Below are positions 29,829-38,210 of a stretch of DNA of 64,000 bases, piece by piece. The notes under the pieces were generated by a model. It was not told the origin of the DNA and did no database searches. It saw only the letters and a list, made by a program, of their open reading frames with translations. Source of the DNA: Luteimonas viscosa. GTDB taxonomy: Bacteria; Pseudomonadota; Gammaproteobacteria; Xanthomonadales; Xanthomonadaceae. Within the stretch, counting starts at the first letter, position 1. Each line of letters starts with the position of its first letter. The position numbers and the translations under genes were made by a program. Location of the stretch: NCBI RefSeq assembly GCF_008244685.1, contig NZ_VTFT01000002.1, positions 310,001 to 374,000 on the forward strand. Direction: 5' to 3'.

Positions 29829-30506
29829 ATGCGCCACAAGAACGCGATCGCCGTCTCGGCTGTCCTCGCCGGCTCGATGCTGCTCACCAGCTGTGCCAGC
29901 TACACCGGCCAGACCAATGCTCCGGACGACCCCAACCGTACCCGCAACAACGCCCTGATCGGCGCCGGCATCGGCGCGGTCGCGGGCCTGCTCAGCGGCA
30001 GCGACGCGACCGAGCGTCGCCAGCGCGCCCTCGTCGGCGCCGGCGTCGGCGGCCTGGCCGGTGGCGCGGTCGGCGCCTACCAGGATCGCCAGGAAGCCGA
30101 GCTGCGTCGCCAGACCGCCGGCACCGGCATCGACGTGGTCCGCGACGGCGACACCATCAAGCTCAACCTGCCCGACGGCGTGACCTTCGACTTCAACCGT
30201 ACCGAGCTCAAGCCGCAGTTCTACCCGGCGCTCAACAACGTGGCCGCCACCCTGCGCGAGTACAACCAGACCATCGTCGAGGTCAGCGGCCACACCGACA
30301 ACGTCGGCGGCGAGGCGGTCAACCAGCGCATCTCCGAGCAGCGCGCCCAGAACGTGGCCACCTACCTGATCGGCCAGGGCCTGCAGCGCGAGCGCTTCGA
30401 GGTCGCCGGCTTCGGCTACCGCTACCCGGTGGCCGACAACAGCACCGAGCAGGGCCGCGCACTGAACCGTCGCGTCGAGGTCCGGATCGTGCCGCTGCAG
30501 ACCTGA
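29829..30506 (+). CDS. OmpA family lipoprotein with glycine zipper (YiaD-like)
   Basis: A 225-residue outer-membrane lipoprotein. Seen: a signal peptide with lipobox LLTSC (lipidated Cys22), a glycine-zipper region around residues 44-82 (IGAGIGAVAGLL, VGAGVGGLAGGAVGAY), and a C-terminal OmpA domain binding peptidoglycan (FDFNRTELKP, VSGHTDNVG, NQRISEQRAQNVATYL, NRRVEVRI). The architecture matches YiaD. An AGGAG ribosome binding site is 8 nt upstream. A strong terminator follows, so the gene is transcribed alone. Confidence 0.93.
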   Translation: MRHKNAIAVSAVLAGSMLLTSCASYTGQTNAPDDPNRTRNNALIGAGIGAVAGLLSGSDATERRQRALVGAGVGGLAGGAVGAYQDRQEAELRRQTAGTGIDVVRDGDTIKLNLPDGVTFDFNRTELKPQFYPALNNVAATLREYNQTIVEVSGHTDNVGGEAVNQRISEQRAQNVATYLIGQGLQRERFEVAGFGYRYPVADNSTEQGRALNRRVEVRIVPLQT

Positions 30507-30562
30507 GCGAAGAAGGGTACGAGTACGGGCGCGCGATCGCTGGCGTCCTGAGGGAAACAACG

Positions 30563-30588
30563 AAGGGCCGCGCAAGCGGCCCTTTTTT
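30563..30588 (+). terminator. intrinsic terminator after the OmpA-like lipoprotein gene
   Basis: A perfect 9-bp stem (AAGGGCCGC / GCGGCCCTT), a GCAA loop and six T. Confidence 0.92.
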
Positions 30589-30747
30589 CGCGATGCGGCT
30601 GGCAGGCGGCAATGGTGCCGCCGGGTGTGCGCGCGGCCGTCCGCGTCGATACCCGCCGCGGCGTCCGTTCACGCGATGCGAATGTCGCGGTTGTTCCAAT
30701 CCGGGCGAACACGATGCGTCGCCCGCCCGCGTGACGCCACGCACCGC

Positions 30748-32109
30748 ATGGATCCCGCACCCCAGACCACGCCCAGCAGCGACCCGGGACGGCCGCGCCC
30801 GGTCCTCGACAAGCGCGAGGCGTTCGCGGTCACCATCGGCATCGTGGTCGGGGCGGGGATCTTCCGTACGCCATCGCTGGTCGCAGGTGCCGCGCCGGGT
30901 GAACTGGCGATGCTGCTGGCCTGGGTCGCGGGGGGGCTGCTCTCGCTCGCCGGTGCGCTGTGCTACGCCGAGCTTGCCACCGCCTACCCGCAGGCCGGCG
31001 GCGACTACGCCTACCTGCATCGCGCCTACGGACGGCGCCTGGCGTTCCTGTACGCCTGGGCGCGGCTGACCGTCATCCAGACCGGTTCGATCGTGTTGCT
31101 TGCCTACGTGGTCGGCGACTACATGCGGCAGATCGTCGACCTCGGTGCCTGGTCGTCCCCGGTCTACGCGGCGGCCACGGTCGTGCTGCTGACCGCCTGC
31201 AACTGGTGGGGCGTGCGCCAGGGCACCGGCCTGCAGAACCTGCTGACCCTGGTCGAAGTGCTCGGGCTGTGCCTGGTGATTGCGGCCGGCCTGCTGTTCG
31301 CGCCGGACGCCCCCGCGGTGCCGGTTGCGACCGATGCGGATGGCGGCTCGCTCGGGCTGGTCCTCGTGTTCGTGCTGCTGACCTACGGTGGCTGGAACGA
31401 GGCGGTGTACCTGACCGCGGAGGTGCGCGATGCACGCCGGTGGATGCCGCGCATCCTGGGCCTGAGCCTGGTGGTGATCGCGGCGCTGTACGTGCTCGCC
31501 AACCTCGCCTACCTGCGGGTCCTCGGCATGGGCGGCATGGCCGCATCCGACGCGGTGGCCGCGGACATGATGCGTGCGGTCTTCGGCGGACCAGGCGCGA
31601 CGCTGATGAGTGCGATCGTGGTCGTTGCCGCGCTCACGTCGGCCAATGCCACGCTGATCACCGGTGCGCGCGGGGTGTACGCGGTGGGCCGCGACGTCCG
31701 TGCTCTCGCCGCGATCGGTCGCTGGGACGTGCGCCACGGCTCGCCGCGGGCGGCGGTGCTGCTGCAGGGCGGGCTGTCTCTGGCGCTGGTCGCGCTCGCC
31801 GCGACCGCGCTGGACGGTTTCAGGATGGCGGTGGAATACACCGCACCGGTGTTCTGGCTGTTCTTCCTGCTGGTGGGGGTCGCGTTGTTCGTGCTGCGCC
31901 GGCGCGATCCCGATGCCCCGCGCCCGTTCCGGGTGCCGCTGTATCCGGTCCTGCCGCTGCTGTTCTGCGCGACCAGCGCCTTCCTGCTGTACGCCAGCCT
32001 CGCCCATACCGGACTGGGCGCCCTGGTCGGCGTCGCCGTGCTGGCGACGGGCGCGTTGCTGCTACCGTTCGTAGACCCTCCGCACCCGCAACCGGAGTCC
32101 TTGCCATGA
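30748..32109 (+). CDS. APC family amino acid permease
   Basis: A 453-residue inner-membrane transporter with about 12 hydrophobic segments. Seen: the APC signature VGAGIFRTP in the first helix, AGALCYAELATAYPQAGGDYAYL, and a helix-8 region with TSANATLITGARGVYAVGRD, as in LAT-like amino acid permeases. Substrate is not predictable. The ATG at 30748 (MDPAPQTTP) is preferred over an upstream ATG at 30625 because that extension reads as non-coding. Its stop overlaps the next gene's start (ATGA), indicating co-translation with the lipoprotein methyltransferase-like protein. Confidence 0.88.
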   Translation: MDPAPQTTPSSDPGRPRPVLDKREAFAVTIGIVVGAGIFRTPSLVAGAAPGELAMLLAWVAGGLLSLAGALCYAELATAYPQAGGDYAYLHRAYGRRLAFLYAWARLTVIQTGSIVLLAYVVGDYMRQIVDLGAWSSPVYAAATVVLLTACNWWGVRQGTGLQNLLTLVEVLGLCLVIAAGLLFAPDAPAVPVATDADGGSLGLVLVFVLLTYGGWNEAVYLTAEVRDARRWMPRILGLSLVVIAALYVLANLAYLRVLGMGGMAASDAVAADMMRAVFGGPGATLMSAIVVVAALTSANATLITGARGVYAVGRDVRALAAIGRWDVRHGSPRAAVLLQGGLSLALVALAATALDGFRMAVEYTAPVFWLFFLLVGVALFVLRRRDPDAPRPFRVPLYPVLPLLFCATSAFLLYASLAHTGLGALVGVAVLATGALLLPFVDPPHPQPESLP

Positions 32110-32813
32110 CCATACCGAAGTCGTTCGCCGTTCTGGCGCTGTACGCGACGCTGCTGTCCGCCTGCGCGGAGGAACCGTCCGACCCCATCCCGGCATCGCA
32201 GGCGCCCGACGCGACGGCGCCGGTCGAGGCGGCCGGTAAGACCGCCGATGCCACGCCCGACGACCTCGCCGAAGCCGCGCAGGAAGATGCCGCGCCCGGC
32301 CTCGTCTATCGCGACGCCTACACGCGCGAAGCGCGCCCACCGGGCTATCGCGAGCCCGACGTGATCTACGTGCCGACCCCGCAGCCGGTGGTGGAGGCGA
32401 TGCTGGAGCTGGCCGGCGTGGGCCCGGATGACGTGCTCTACGACCTGGGCTCGGGCGACGGCCGCATCCCGATCACGGCGGCGCGCAGGTTCGGCATCCG
32501 CGCGGTCGGTATCGACATCGAGCCGGTGCGCATTCGCGAGGCGAACGCCAACGCCCGTGCCGCCGGCGTCACCGATCGGGTCAGCTTCCGCCAGGAGGAC
32601 CTGTTCGAATCCGACTTCAGCGAGGCGACCGTGGTGACGCTGTACTTGCTGCCCAGCCTGAACCGCAAGCTGCGCCCCAGGCTGCTTGCCGAGCTCGAAC
32701 CCGGCACCCGCATCGTCAGTCACGCCTTCGACATGGGCGACGACTGGCCGCCGGAACAGACCCGCCGCATCGACAGCAGCGTGATCCACCTGTGGACGGT
32801 GCCGGAGCGCTGA
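32106..32813 (+). CDS. lipoprotein with class I SAM-methyltransferase domain
   Basis: A 235-residue protein combining two features that do not normally go together. The N-terminus is a lipoprotein signal (MTIPKSFAVLALYATLLSAC, Cys20) followed by an Ala/Pro/Asp-rich linker to about residue 65. The rest is a Rossmann-like methyltransferase: motif I DLGSGDGRI at 113, the acidic residue ending motif II in GIDIEP, and QEDLF. Similar signal-bearing methyltransferase-like proteins exist in other bacteria, with unknown function. S-adenosylmethionine is not expected outside the cytoplasm. It is translationally coupled (ATGA) to the permease. Confidence 0.85.
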   Translation: MTIPKSFAVLALYATLLSACAEEPSDPIPASQAPDATAPVEAAGKTADATPDDLAEAAQEDAAPGLVYRDAYTREARPPGYREPDVIYVPTPQPVVEAMLELAGVGPDDVLYDLGSGDGRIPITAARRFGIRAVGIDIEPVRIREANANARAAGVTDRVSFRQEDLFESDFSEATVVTLYLLPSLNRKLRPRLLAELEPGTRIVSHAFDMGDDWPPEQTRRIDSSVIHLWTVPER

Positions 32814-32885
32814 ACCGCCGGGCGACGGAATGCCGGCCTGTCGAAGCACGCGCAAAGAACACGGTCGCAATCCGTCGGCGTGATC

Positions 32886-33653
32886 TCAACCCAGCGGCCC
32901 GTAGCCCGATGGCGGAGATCCGACATGGTGTGCCGGCGCCAGGAATTCCACGAAGTTGCCTGGATCGGATGCGTTGCCACCCACGCGGATCGGGCTGGTG
33001 CCGGCGAGAATCAGGGTCGGGCTTTCGCCAGTTGCGGGATTGCCCCCACCCACCCAGCCGCCGCCGGTCGGGAGCTTGACCCACACCGCGCGTTTAGCCG
33101 CATCGACGGCAAGCTGGATGACGACGCGTTGTCGAGGCTCGCCGGTCAGCGAGCCCACGGCAGCCTTCGTCTCGAGCGGTAGGCCATAGTTCGCGTAGGC
33201 CACGACCGACCATGCGGAGACGGCTTGCACCGACGCTCCCGGCCTGCCGTACGCGCGGCCCGGATGCGCATCGTCGACCAGGCGGTCGGGAGGGTCGCCC
33301 CAGAGGGAAATGCCCGCAGCGTGTCGTCCGCCGTGGAACACGACGGCCTCGACGTAGGCTTGCCCGGTGATCGGGGTCTCGATGAAGCCTGCGGCCACCA
33401 TGTCCGGGCCCGTGCTGGTCAACCGCATGCCGCCTTCGGTCAACCTCGCGTTCGGGTTCGTGTAGTGGAACACGAGGCTTTCGCTGCGAGCGTGCTTGCG
33501 CGCTGCGGTTGCGCTGGCGGAAGCGTGCGACCCGGGCCCGGACGCGACGGACGTCGCAATCGCCTGGCGGGCGGGCCCGGTGCGGGACGTGGATTCGCGG
33601 GAGTCGCCTGCTGTCAGGAGCGCGACAACCAGTACGACGAGCACGTTCGTCAC
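32886..33653 (-). CDS. exported hypothetical protein with SPRY-like region
   Basis: A 255-residue protein, poorly recognised. The N-terminus (MTNVLVVLVVALLTAGDS) is a possible signal segment, although it lacks basic residues. The C-terminal half resembles SPRY/B30.2-like folds found in phage and bacterial proteins: VWVKLPTGGGWVGGGNPATGESPTLIL and the preceding VVIQLAVDAAKRA. It ends with a Gly/Pro-rich tail. It lies on the downstream side of ssrA, a favoured integration site for mobile DNA, and may be acquired; its base composition was not measured. Confidence 0.6.
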   Translation of the reverse strand: MTNVLVVLVVALLTAGDSRESTSRTGPARQAIATSVASGPGSHASASATAARKHARSESLVFHYTNPNARLTEGGMRLTSTGPDMVAAGFIETPITGQAYVEAVVFHGGRHAAGISLWGDPPDRLVDDAHPGRAYGRPGASVQAVSAWSVVAYANYGLPLETKAAVGSLTGEPRQRVVIQLAVDAAKRAVWVKLPTGGGWVGGGNPATGESPTLILAGTSPIRVGGNASDPGNFVEFLAPAHHVGSPPSGYGPLG

Positions 33654-33680
33654 TGCAGGGCCTGCGTCATGGATATCGCG

Positions 33681-33914
33681 TCATGATGCCAGCGGAGATT
33701 GCATCGGTCGTCGATCGCCGCGTGCATCGGTGTTCCGGCGGGCGGTCTCGCGAAGCGGCAGTCTGCCGACGGTACGCCAGCGCTCCGGGGACGGGGCAGG
33801 AGTGGGCACCCAGGTGCCCTCGTAGTCGCGACGTGGTGGAGCAGCCAGGCGCTGGGTCGGCAGAGGGAAGTGAACGCGCCCGGCGACGTGGATCATCGTG
33901 GACGTGCCGCTCAA
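33681..33914 (-). CDS. possible small hypothetical protein
   Basis: A 77-residue open frame (MSGTSTMIHVAGRVHFPLP...) with no recognised family, no ribosome binding site and no clear partner. Its position between ssrA and the SPRY-like gene is compatible with a small gene or a gene remnant, but it may be a chance frame. Confidence 0.2.
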   Translation of the reverse strand: MSGTSTMIHVAGRVHFPLPTQRLAAPPRRDYEGTWVPTPAPSPERWRTVGRLPLRETARRNTDARGDRRPMQSPLAS

Positions 33915-33960
33915 TGCGCAATGCGTCTGGACGAACTCGCATCCCTGACCGTACAGACGA

Positions 33961-33986
33961 CTCGGGCCGCCACGAGGCGGCCCGAG
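33961..33986 (-). terminator. hairpin downstream of tmRNA, possible terminator
   Basis: A perfect 11-bp stem (CTCGGGCCGCC / GGCGGCCCGAG) with a 4-nt loop, 22 nt after the tmRNA 3' end. There is no clear T-tract on the minus strand, so termination efficiency is uncertain. Confidence 0.5.
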
Positions 33987-34008
33987 TGTCCGGTCTTACG
34001 GAGATATA

Positions 34009-34361
34009 TGGTGGAGGTGGCGGGAATCGAACCCGCGTCCGAAGGCACTCCATCCCCGGTCCTACATGCTTAGCCCGCCGTTGGATCTCGTCCCCTGGCA
34101 GCACGGCGTGCGAAGCGCGCCAGGGAACCAGCCTGTGAGTTCAACCACGGCAGACAGGCGGCCGCCGCGGCTGGTTCCCGTAATGATGACCCTACATCCA
34201 CGAGTACGGGCACAAGTGGGTTCGGGGCTTACGCCTTAAGCGGCGAGAGCGTAGTTGTCGTCGTTGGCAACTAAGTGTTTGCCGCTGGATTAACGAGGAA
34301 AGCTGCCCCCTCGGCATGCACCAGGCGATTTCGCGACCCCCGTCGAAGCCAGTGCACCCCC
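34009..34361 (-). ncRNA. ssrA: transfer-messenger RNA (tmRNA)
   Basis: One-piece tmRNA of 353 nt that rescues stalled ribosomes with SmpB. The 5' end GGGGGTGCACTGG and the 3' end CACCTCCACCA form a 7-bp acceptor stem (one G-U). The T-arm GGGTTCGATTCCC lies just before the acceptor, and CCA is encoded. The tag frame is 34268-34236 on the minus strand and encodes ANDDNYALAA followed by TAA, a tag of the Xanthomonas type. A promoter is visible 20 nt upstream of the mature 5' end. smpB lies 2.6 kb away on the same strand. Confidence 0.97.
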
Positions 34362-34388
34362 GGGAGCGTCGATCACGCTGACGAAGGC

Positions 34389-34416
34389 AGTATAGGGGCG
34401 GTCCGCGCCCATGCAA
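34389..34416 (-). promoter_or_regulatory. ssrA promoter
   Basis: Minus strand: -35 TTGCAT (34416-34411), 16-bp spacer, -10 TATACT (34394-34389). Transcription should start near 34382, leaving a short 5' extension for processing to the mature end at 34361. Confidence 0.6.
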
Positions 34417-34486
34417 GGCGCCTCCGGCGGCGTCGCGGCGCGCGTTCAGGCGCGACCGCGCCGGGCGGGACGGTATGCTGCGCGCC

Positions 34487-36703
34487 ATGTCGCGTAGTCC
34501 GTCCGGGGAGGCCAGGGCCGATCGCAGCCGTCCGTCGCTGCGCCGCGGCTACGTGCTGGCGGTGGTGGTGCTGGTCGGCTCGCTGCTGATGGTCTGGCTG
34601 TACGCGCGCGAGGCCGGCGCGCGCGAGCAGCGTGCGCGGCAGGCCGAATTCGCCGCCCAGAGCGGCGAGATCGCGATGCTGCTGCGCCAGCGCCTGCTGC
34701 ATTACGAACTCGCCCTGCGTGGCGGCGTGTCGCTGTACTGGTCGGTGTCGCGCCCCACCCATCGCCAGTGGCGCGACTACGTCGGTGGTCTCGACATCGA
34801 GCGCCAGTTCCACGGCCTGCTCGGACTGGGCTACGTGCCCTACCTGCGGCGGTCGGACCTGGAGGCGCTGCAACTGGCCATGCGCGAGGAGGGACAGGGG
34901 CTGTTCCAGATCCGGCCGCACGGCGTACGCGAGGTCTACGGCCCGGTACTGATGCTCGAGCCGCAGACCATCGGCAACCGCAGCGTGTTGGGCTACGACA
35001 TGTTCTCGGAGGCGACCCGCCACCACGCGATGGCGGATGCGCGAGACACCGGCGAAGTACGCCTGACGGCCCCGGTCAACCTGATCCAGCGCGGCGGCGA
35101 CGGTCGCCGCAACGGCCTGCTGATGTACGCCCCGGTCTATGCCAACGGGATCCAGCCGGGCAACCCGCTGGCCAGGCGCACGGCCATTTCCGGATGGGTG
35201 TACGCGCCGTTCCATGCCCGCACCTTCATCGACAGCGCGCTCGAGCCGTTCGGTGCAGGCCAGGTCGTGCGCATCGTCGACATCGGCGATGGCGAGGGGC
35301 GGGAGACACTGATCCACGAGGACGCCGGGTTCACCGACGGAGCGAACCCGGACAGCCTGCGTCACAGCGAAACCTTCGACCTGTACGGCCGGCGCTGGCG
35401 CATCGATTTCCAGTCGCAGCCAGCGCCGGCGGGAGCCGAGGGCCGCCCGTCGAACATCCAGGCGATCATCGTCGCCGGCGTGATCATGTCGCTGCTGCTG
35501 TTCGCGGTGGTGCTGGCGCTGGCGCACACCCAGTCGCGGGCCGAGCGCCTGGCCGATGCCATGAGCGAATCGTACCGGCGCAGCGAGCAGCGTTTCCGCA
35601 ATGCGATGCTCTACTCGGGCAGCGGCATCGCGCTGCTGGACGGCGCAGGCCGCATCGTCGAGGCGAACCCGGCCCTGGCGCGCACCCTCGGCGCCACGCC
35701 GGAGAGCCTGCCCGGTACGGCGTTCGCGGCGCAGTTCGTCGATCCGATCGCCGACGCCGTACTCGCGGGCGGGCACGCCGAGCCATTGACCCTGCAGCTG
35801 CGCCGCAACGACGGCGATATCCGCCTCGTGCAACTGGTGCATTCGCCGGTGCCGGGCGATGTCGGCAGCGACGTCGCCGCCCTGGTGCAGGTGGACGACG
35901 TTACCGATCGCCTGCGCGCGGAGCGCGAGGTGCGCATGCTCAACCGCACGCTGGAGGCGCGGGTGGAGCAACGCACGCGGGAACTGACCCTGGCCAACCA
36001 CGAGCTGGAGTCGTTCGCCTACAGCGTCTCGCACGACCTGCGCGCGCCGCTACGGACCGTGGAGGGCTTCAGCCGGCTGCTCGGAGAACGGTTCGGCGGC
36101 TCGATCGGCGCGGACGGGATCGATTATCTGGCGCGGGTGCGCAATGCCGCCAACCGCATGGACGAGCTGATCGATGCGCTGCTGAAGATATCGCGTATCG
36201 CGCGCGAGCCGCTGCGGCGCACCGACGTGGACCTCAGTGGCCTGGCCGGCGAATGCCTTGCCGAACTGCAGCAGTCCGATCCGTCGCGACGGGTCGAGAC
36301 GGTGGTCGAACCCGGGCTCGAGGCCGGCGGCGACGTGGCGCTGCTTCGCAACCTGCTGCAGAACCTGCTGGGCAACGCCTGGAAGTTCACCGGCGGGACG
36401 GAACATGCGCGCATCGAATTCGGCCGCGCTGCCGGGGACGGGGCCATGCCGGGCATGGTGGAGTTCTTCGTTCGGGACAACGGCGCGGGTTTCGACCCGG
36501 CCTATGCGTCGAAGCTGTTCCGGCCGTTCCAGCGGCTGCATGGCGCCGACGAGTTTGAAGGCCATGGCATCGGCCTGGCCACGGTGAAGCGGATCGTCGA
36601 ACGCCATGGCGGCACGATCCGCGCCGAGGGGGCGGTGGGGCGGGGCGCGACGTTCCGGTTCACGTTGCCGGCGCGGGCCGAGGCGGCGAACGCGGAAGGC
36701 TGA
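34487..36703 (+). CDS. CHASE-PAS hybrid-free sensor histidine kinase
   Basis: A membrane histidine kinase of 738 residues. Domains in order: transmembrane helix (about 22-38), periplasmic CHASE-type sensor (about 70-280), second transmembrane helix (about 325-347), PAS (about 365-475), HisKA with phospho-acceptor His in SVSHDLRAPLRTVEG, and HATPase_c with the N box NLLGNAWKFT, G1 DNGAGFD and G2 GHGIGLA. The kinase core resembles phytochrome-type kinases. No response regulator or receiver domain is nearby, so it is an orphan. The ATG at 34487 is preferred over 34475 because TATGCT lies 7 nt upstream, but both are possible. Confidence 0.92.
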   Translation: MSRSPSGEARADRSRPSLRRGYVLAVVVLVGSLLMVWLYAREAGAREQRARQAEFAAQSGEIAMLLRQRLLHYELALRGGVSLYWSVSRPTHRQWRDYVGGLDIERQFHGLLGLGYVPYLRRSDLEALQLAMREEGQGLFQIRPHGVREVYGPVLMLEPQTIGNRSVLGYDMFSEATRHHAMADARDTGEVRLTAPVNLIQRGGDGRRNGLLMYAPVYANGIQPGNPLARRTAISGWVYAPFHARTFIDSALEPFGAGQVVRIVDIGDGEGRETLIHEDAGFTDGANPDSLRHSETFDLYGRRWRIDFQSQPAPAGAEGRPSNIQAIIVAGVIMSLLLFAVVLALAHTQSRAERLADAMSESYRRSEQRFRNAMLYSGSGIALLDGAGRIVEANPALARTLGATPESLPGTAFAAQFVDPIADAVLAGGHAEPLTLQLRRNDGDIRLVQLVHSPVPGDVGSDVAALVQVDDVTDRLRAEREVRMLNRTLEARVEQRTRELTLANHELESFAYSVSHDLRAPLRTVEGFSRLLGERFGGSIGADGIDYLARVRNAANRMDELIDALLKISRIAREPLRRTDVDLSGLAGECLAELQQSDPSRRVETVVEPGLEAGGDVALLRNLLQNLLGNAWKFTGGTEHARIEFGRAAGDGAMPGMVEFFVRDNGAGFDPAYASKLFRPFQRLHGADEFEGHGIGLATVKRIVERHGGTIRAEGAVGRGATFRFTLPARAEAANAEG

Positions 36704-36975
36704 GGGGCGCCACGCCTTCAGGCAAGCGCTTGCCGGCAAGTGAATCACGCCTGCCTGCCGTGTGCCGCGCCGCGCGCGACCCCCGGGCGGCAGCGCATGC
36801 ATCTCGCGCCGCCGCGCGCATGGATACCCGCTTGCAGGAATCGAGGTCAGGCGTGCCGGTTGTGCGCCCGCATCACGCGTTGCTTGTCGCGGGCCGCGCC
36901 GCGCGCGACCCCCGGGCGGCAGCGCATGCATCTCGCGCCGCCGCGCGCATGGATACCCGCTTGCAGGAATCGAGG
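36704..36975. other. region downstream of smpB
   Basis: Holds most of the tandem duplication and a perfect palindrome GGCAAGCGCTTGCC (36721-36734) between the converging sensor kinase and smpB genes, which could form a bidirectional hairpin. There is no coding gene; the plus-strand frame through it only reads the duplication twice. Confidence 0.7.
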
Positions 36976-37021
36976 TCAGGCGTGCCGGTTGTGCGCCCGC
37001 ATCACGCGCTGCTTGTCGCGG
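36764..37021. repeat. 129-bp tandem duplication across the smpB 3' end
   Basis: Two direct copies, 36764-36892 and 36893-37021, differ at a single base (T at 36880, C at 37009). Copy 2 contains the last 46 nt of smpB with its stop codon and the following 83 nt. Copy 1 repeats the same, leaving an orphan smpB 3' fragment (36847-36892) downstream of the intact gene. The near identity implies a recent event. Confidence 0.95.
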
Positions 37022-37470
37022 GCCCAGTCCCGATCCTTCGCCACCTGCCGCTTGTCGTGGCTCTGCTTGCCCTTCGCCAGCGCCAGTTCGGCCTTGACCT
37101 TGTTGCCCTTCCAGTACAGCGCGGTCGGCACCAGGGTGTAGCCGTCGCGCTGCACGCGGCCGATCAGGTTGTCGATCTCGCGCCGGTGCAACAACAGCTT
37201 GCGGGTGCGGTGGGCGTCGGCGACGACGTGCGTGGAGGCCTGGATCAGCGGCGTGATCTGGGCCCCGAACAGGTACAGTTCGCCGTCGCGCACGACCGCG
37301 TAACTCTCGCCGATGTTCGCGCGGCCGGCGCGGATCGCCTTGAGCTCCCAGCCCTGGAGGGCCATGCCCGCCTCGAATCGCTGCTCGAGGTGGTAATCGT
37401 GGCGCGCGCGCTTGTTGAGGGCGATGGTGCGGTCGCCGTTTGCCTTATCCTTGCCGCTCTGCTTGGCCAT
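36976..37470 (-). CDS. smpB: SsrA-binding protein
   Basis: A 164-residue partner of tmRNA in trans-translation. Seen: [44 protein letters not shown], and the basic C-terminal tail ([24 protein letters not shown]) that enters the mRNA channel. The start [22 protein letters not shown] is set by family length; GACAAT lies 6 nt upstream. The last 46 nt are part of a tandem duplication that leaves the intact copy unaltered. Confidence 0.97.
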   Translation of the reverse strand: MAKQSGKDKANGDRTIALNKRARHDYHLEQRFEAGMALQGWELKAIRAGRANIGESYAVVRDGELYLFGAQITPLIQASTHVVADAHRTRKLLLHRREIDNLIGRVQRDGYTLVPTALYWKGNKVKAELALAKGKQSHDKRQVAKDRDWARDKQRVMRAHNRHA

Positions 37471-37510
37471 GCCGCCATTGTCCCCGAAGCCGGTCACGTA
37501 CGCGAGCCAC

Positions 37511-37939
37511 ATGCCCACGATCGAACGCAGCGCGCTGGTGGAACACTCCGTGAACCGGATGTTCGCCCTGGTGAACGACATCGCCGCCTATCCCCGCCGC
37601 TTCGAATGGTGCGAGCACGCCGAGGTGCTGGAGGCGGGGGACGCGCGGGTCCTCGCCAGGCTCGAACTCGGGATCGGCGGCTTCCGGACCTGGTTCACCA
37701 CCGAGAACACGCTCTCGCCGCCGCACCACATCGACATGGACCTGCACGACGGGCCGTTCAGGCGGTTGCGGGGACGCTGGCAGTTCCACGCGCTGGACGA
37801 GGCCGCGTGCAAGGTCTCGCTGTCGCTCGACTTCGAGCCGCAGAGCAGCCTGATGCTGCCGGTGCTGTCGCTGGGGCTGCGCGGGCTGGCCGACCGCATG
37901 GTCGACGACTTCGTGCGCGTGGCCGACACCGAGGCCTGA
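37511..37939 (+). CDS. ratA: RatA/Coq10 family START-domain protein
   Basis: A 142-residue single-domain protein of the polyketide cyclase/START type. Seen: [34 protein letters not shown] and the C-terminal helix [14 protein letters not shown]. In E. coli RatA was described as blocking 70S assembly; the homologous Coq10 binds ubiquinone and aids respiration. It is divergent from smpB (40 bp apart), the conserved arrangement in Gammaproteobacteria, and is followed after 1 nt by rnfH. Confidence 0.92.
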   Translation: MPTIERSALVEHSVNRMFALVNDIAAYPRRFEWCEHAEVLEAGDARVLARLELGIGGFRTWFTTENTLSPPHHIDMDLHDGPFRRLRGRWQFHALDEAACKVSLSLDFEPQSSLMLPVLSLGLRGLADRMVDDFVRVADTEA

Positions 37940-37940
37940 C

Positions 37941-38210
37941 GTGCGCGTACAGGTGATCAGGGCCTGGCGCGAGCGTTTCGAAGCGCAGGAGCTCGATCTG
38001 CCGGAAGGCGCGAACGTCGCCGACGCGCTGGCGGCGACCAGGATCGCGCAGGCCGGACTCGCGGGCTATGCCATCCACGGCGAGCGCACCACGCGGGACG
38101 CGCCGCTGCACCACGGGGACAGGCTGGAACTGCTGGAGCCGCTGCTGGCGGATCCGAAGGACAACCGGCGCCGCCGCGCCCGTGCGCAGGCGGACAAGCC
38201 GGCGCGCTAG
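37941..38210 (+). CDS. rnfH: RnfH family ubiquitin-like-fold protein
   Basis: An 89-residue protein of the RnfH/RatB family (beta-grasp fold). Seen: VQVIRAWRERFEAQELDLPEGANVADAL, HGERTTRDAPLHHGDRLELLEPLLADPKD and a basic tail. It begins with GTG one nt after the ratA stop codon, so translation is coupled. Function is unresolved. Its TAG stop is part of a CTAG palindrome that also supplies the stop codon of the convergent bamE. Confidence 0.9.
   Translation: MRVQVIRAWRERFEAQELDLPEGANVADALAATRIAQAGLAGYAIHGERTTRDAPLHHGDRLELLEPLLADPKDNRRRRARAQADKPAR

Larger units (their letters stand above)
33654..34008. other. 355-bp region between the SPRY-like gene and ssrA
   Basis: It contains a hairpin (33961-33986) and one weak open frame (33681-33914, minus). 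No integrase and no second copy of the tmRNA 3' end were found, so there is no direct proof of an integrated element. Confidence 0.5.

Noticed and set aside
34009..34361. The ssrA locus considered as a proven island attachment site
   Set aside because: No integrase gene and no direct repeat of the tmRNA 3' end were found in the window; retained only as a weak finding.
36762..37097. A plus-strand frame with two identical protein repeats
   Set aside because: The repeats only reflect the 129-bp DNA duplication; the real gene here is smpB on the minus strand.
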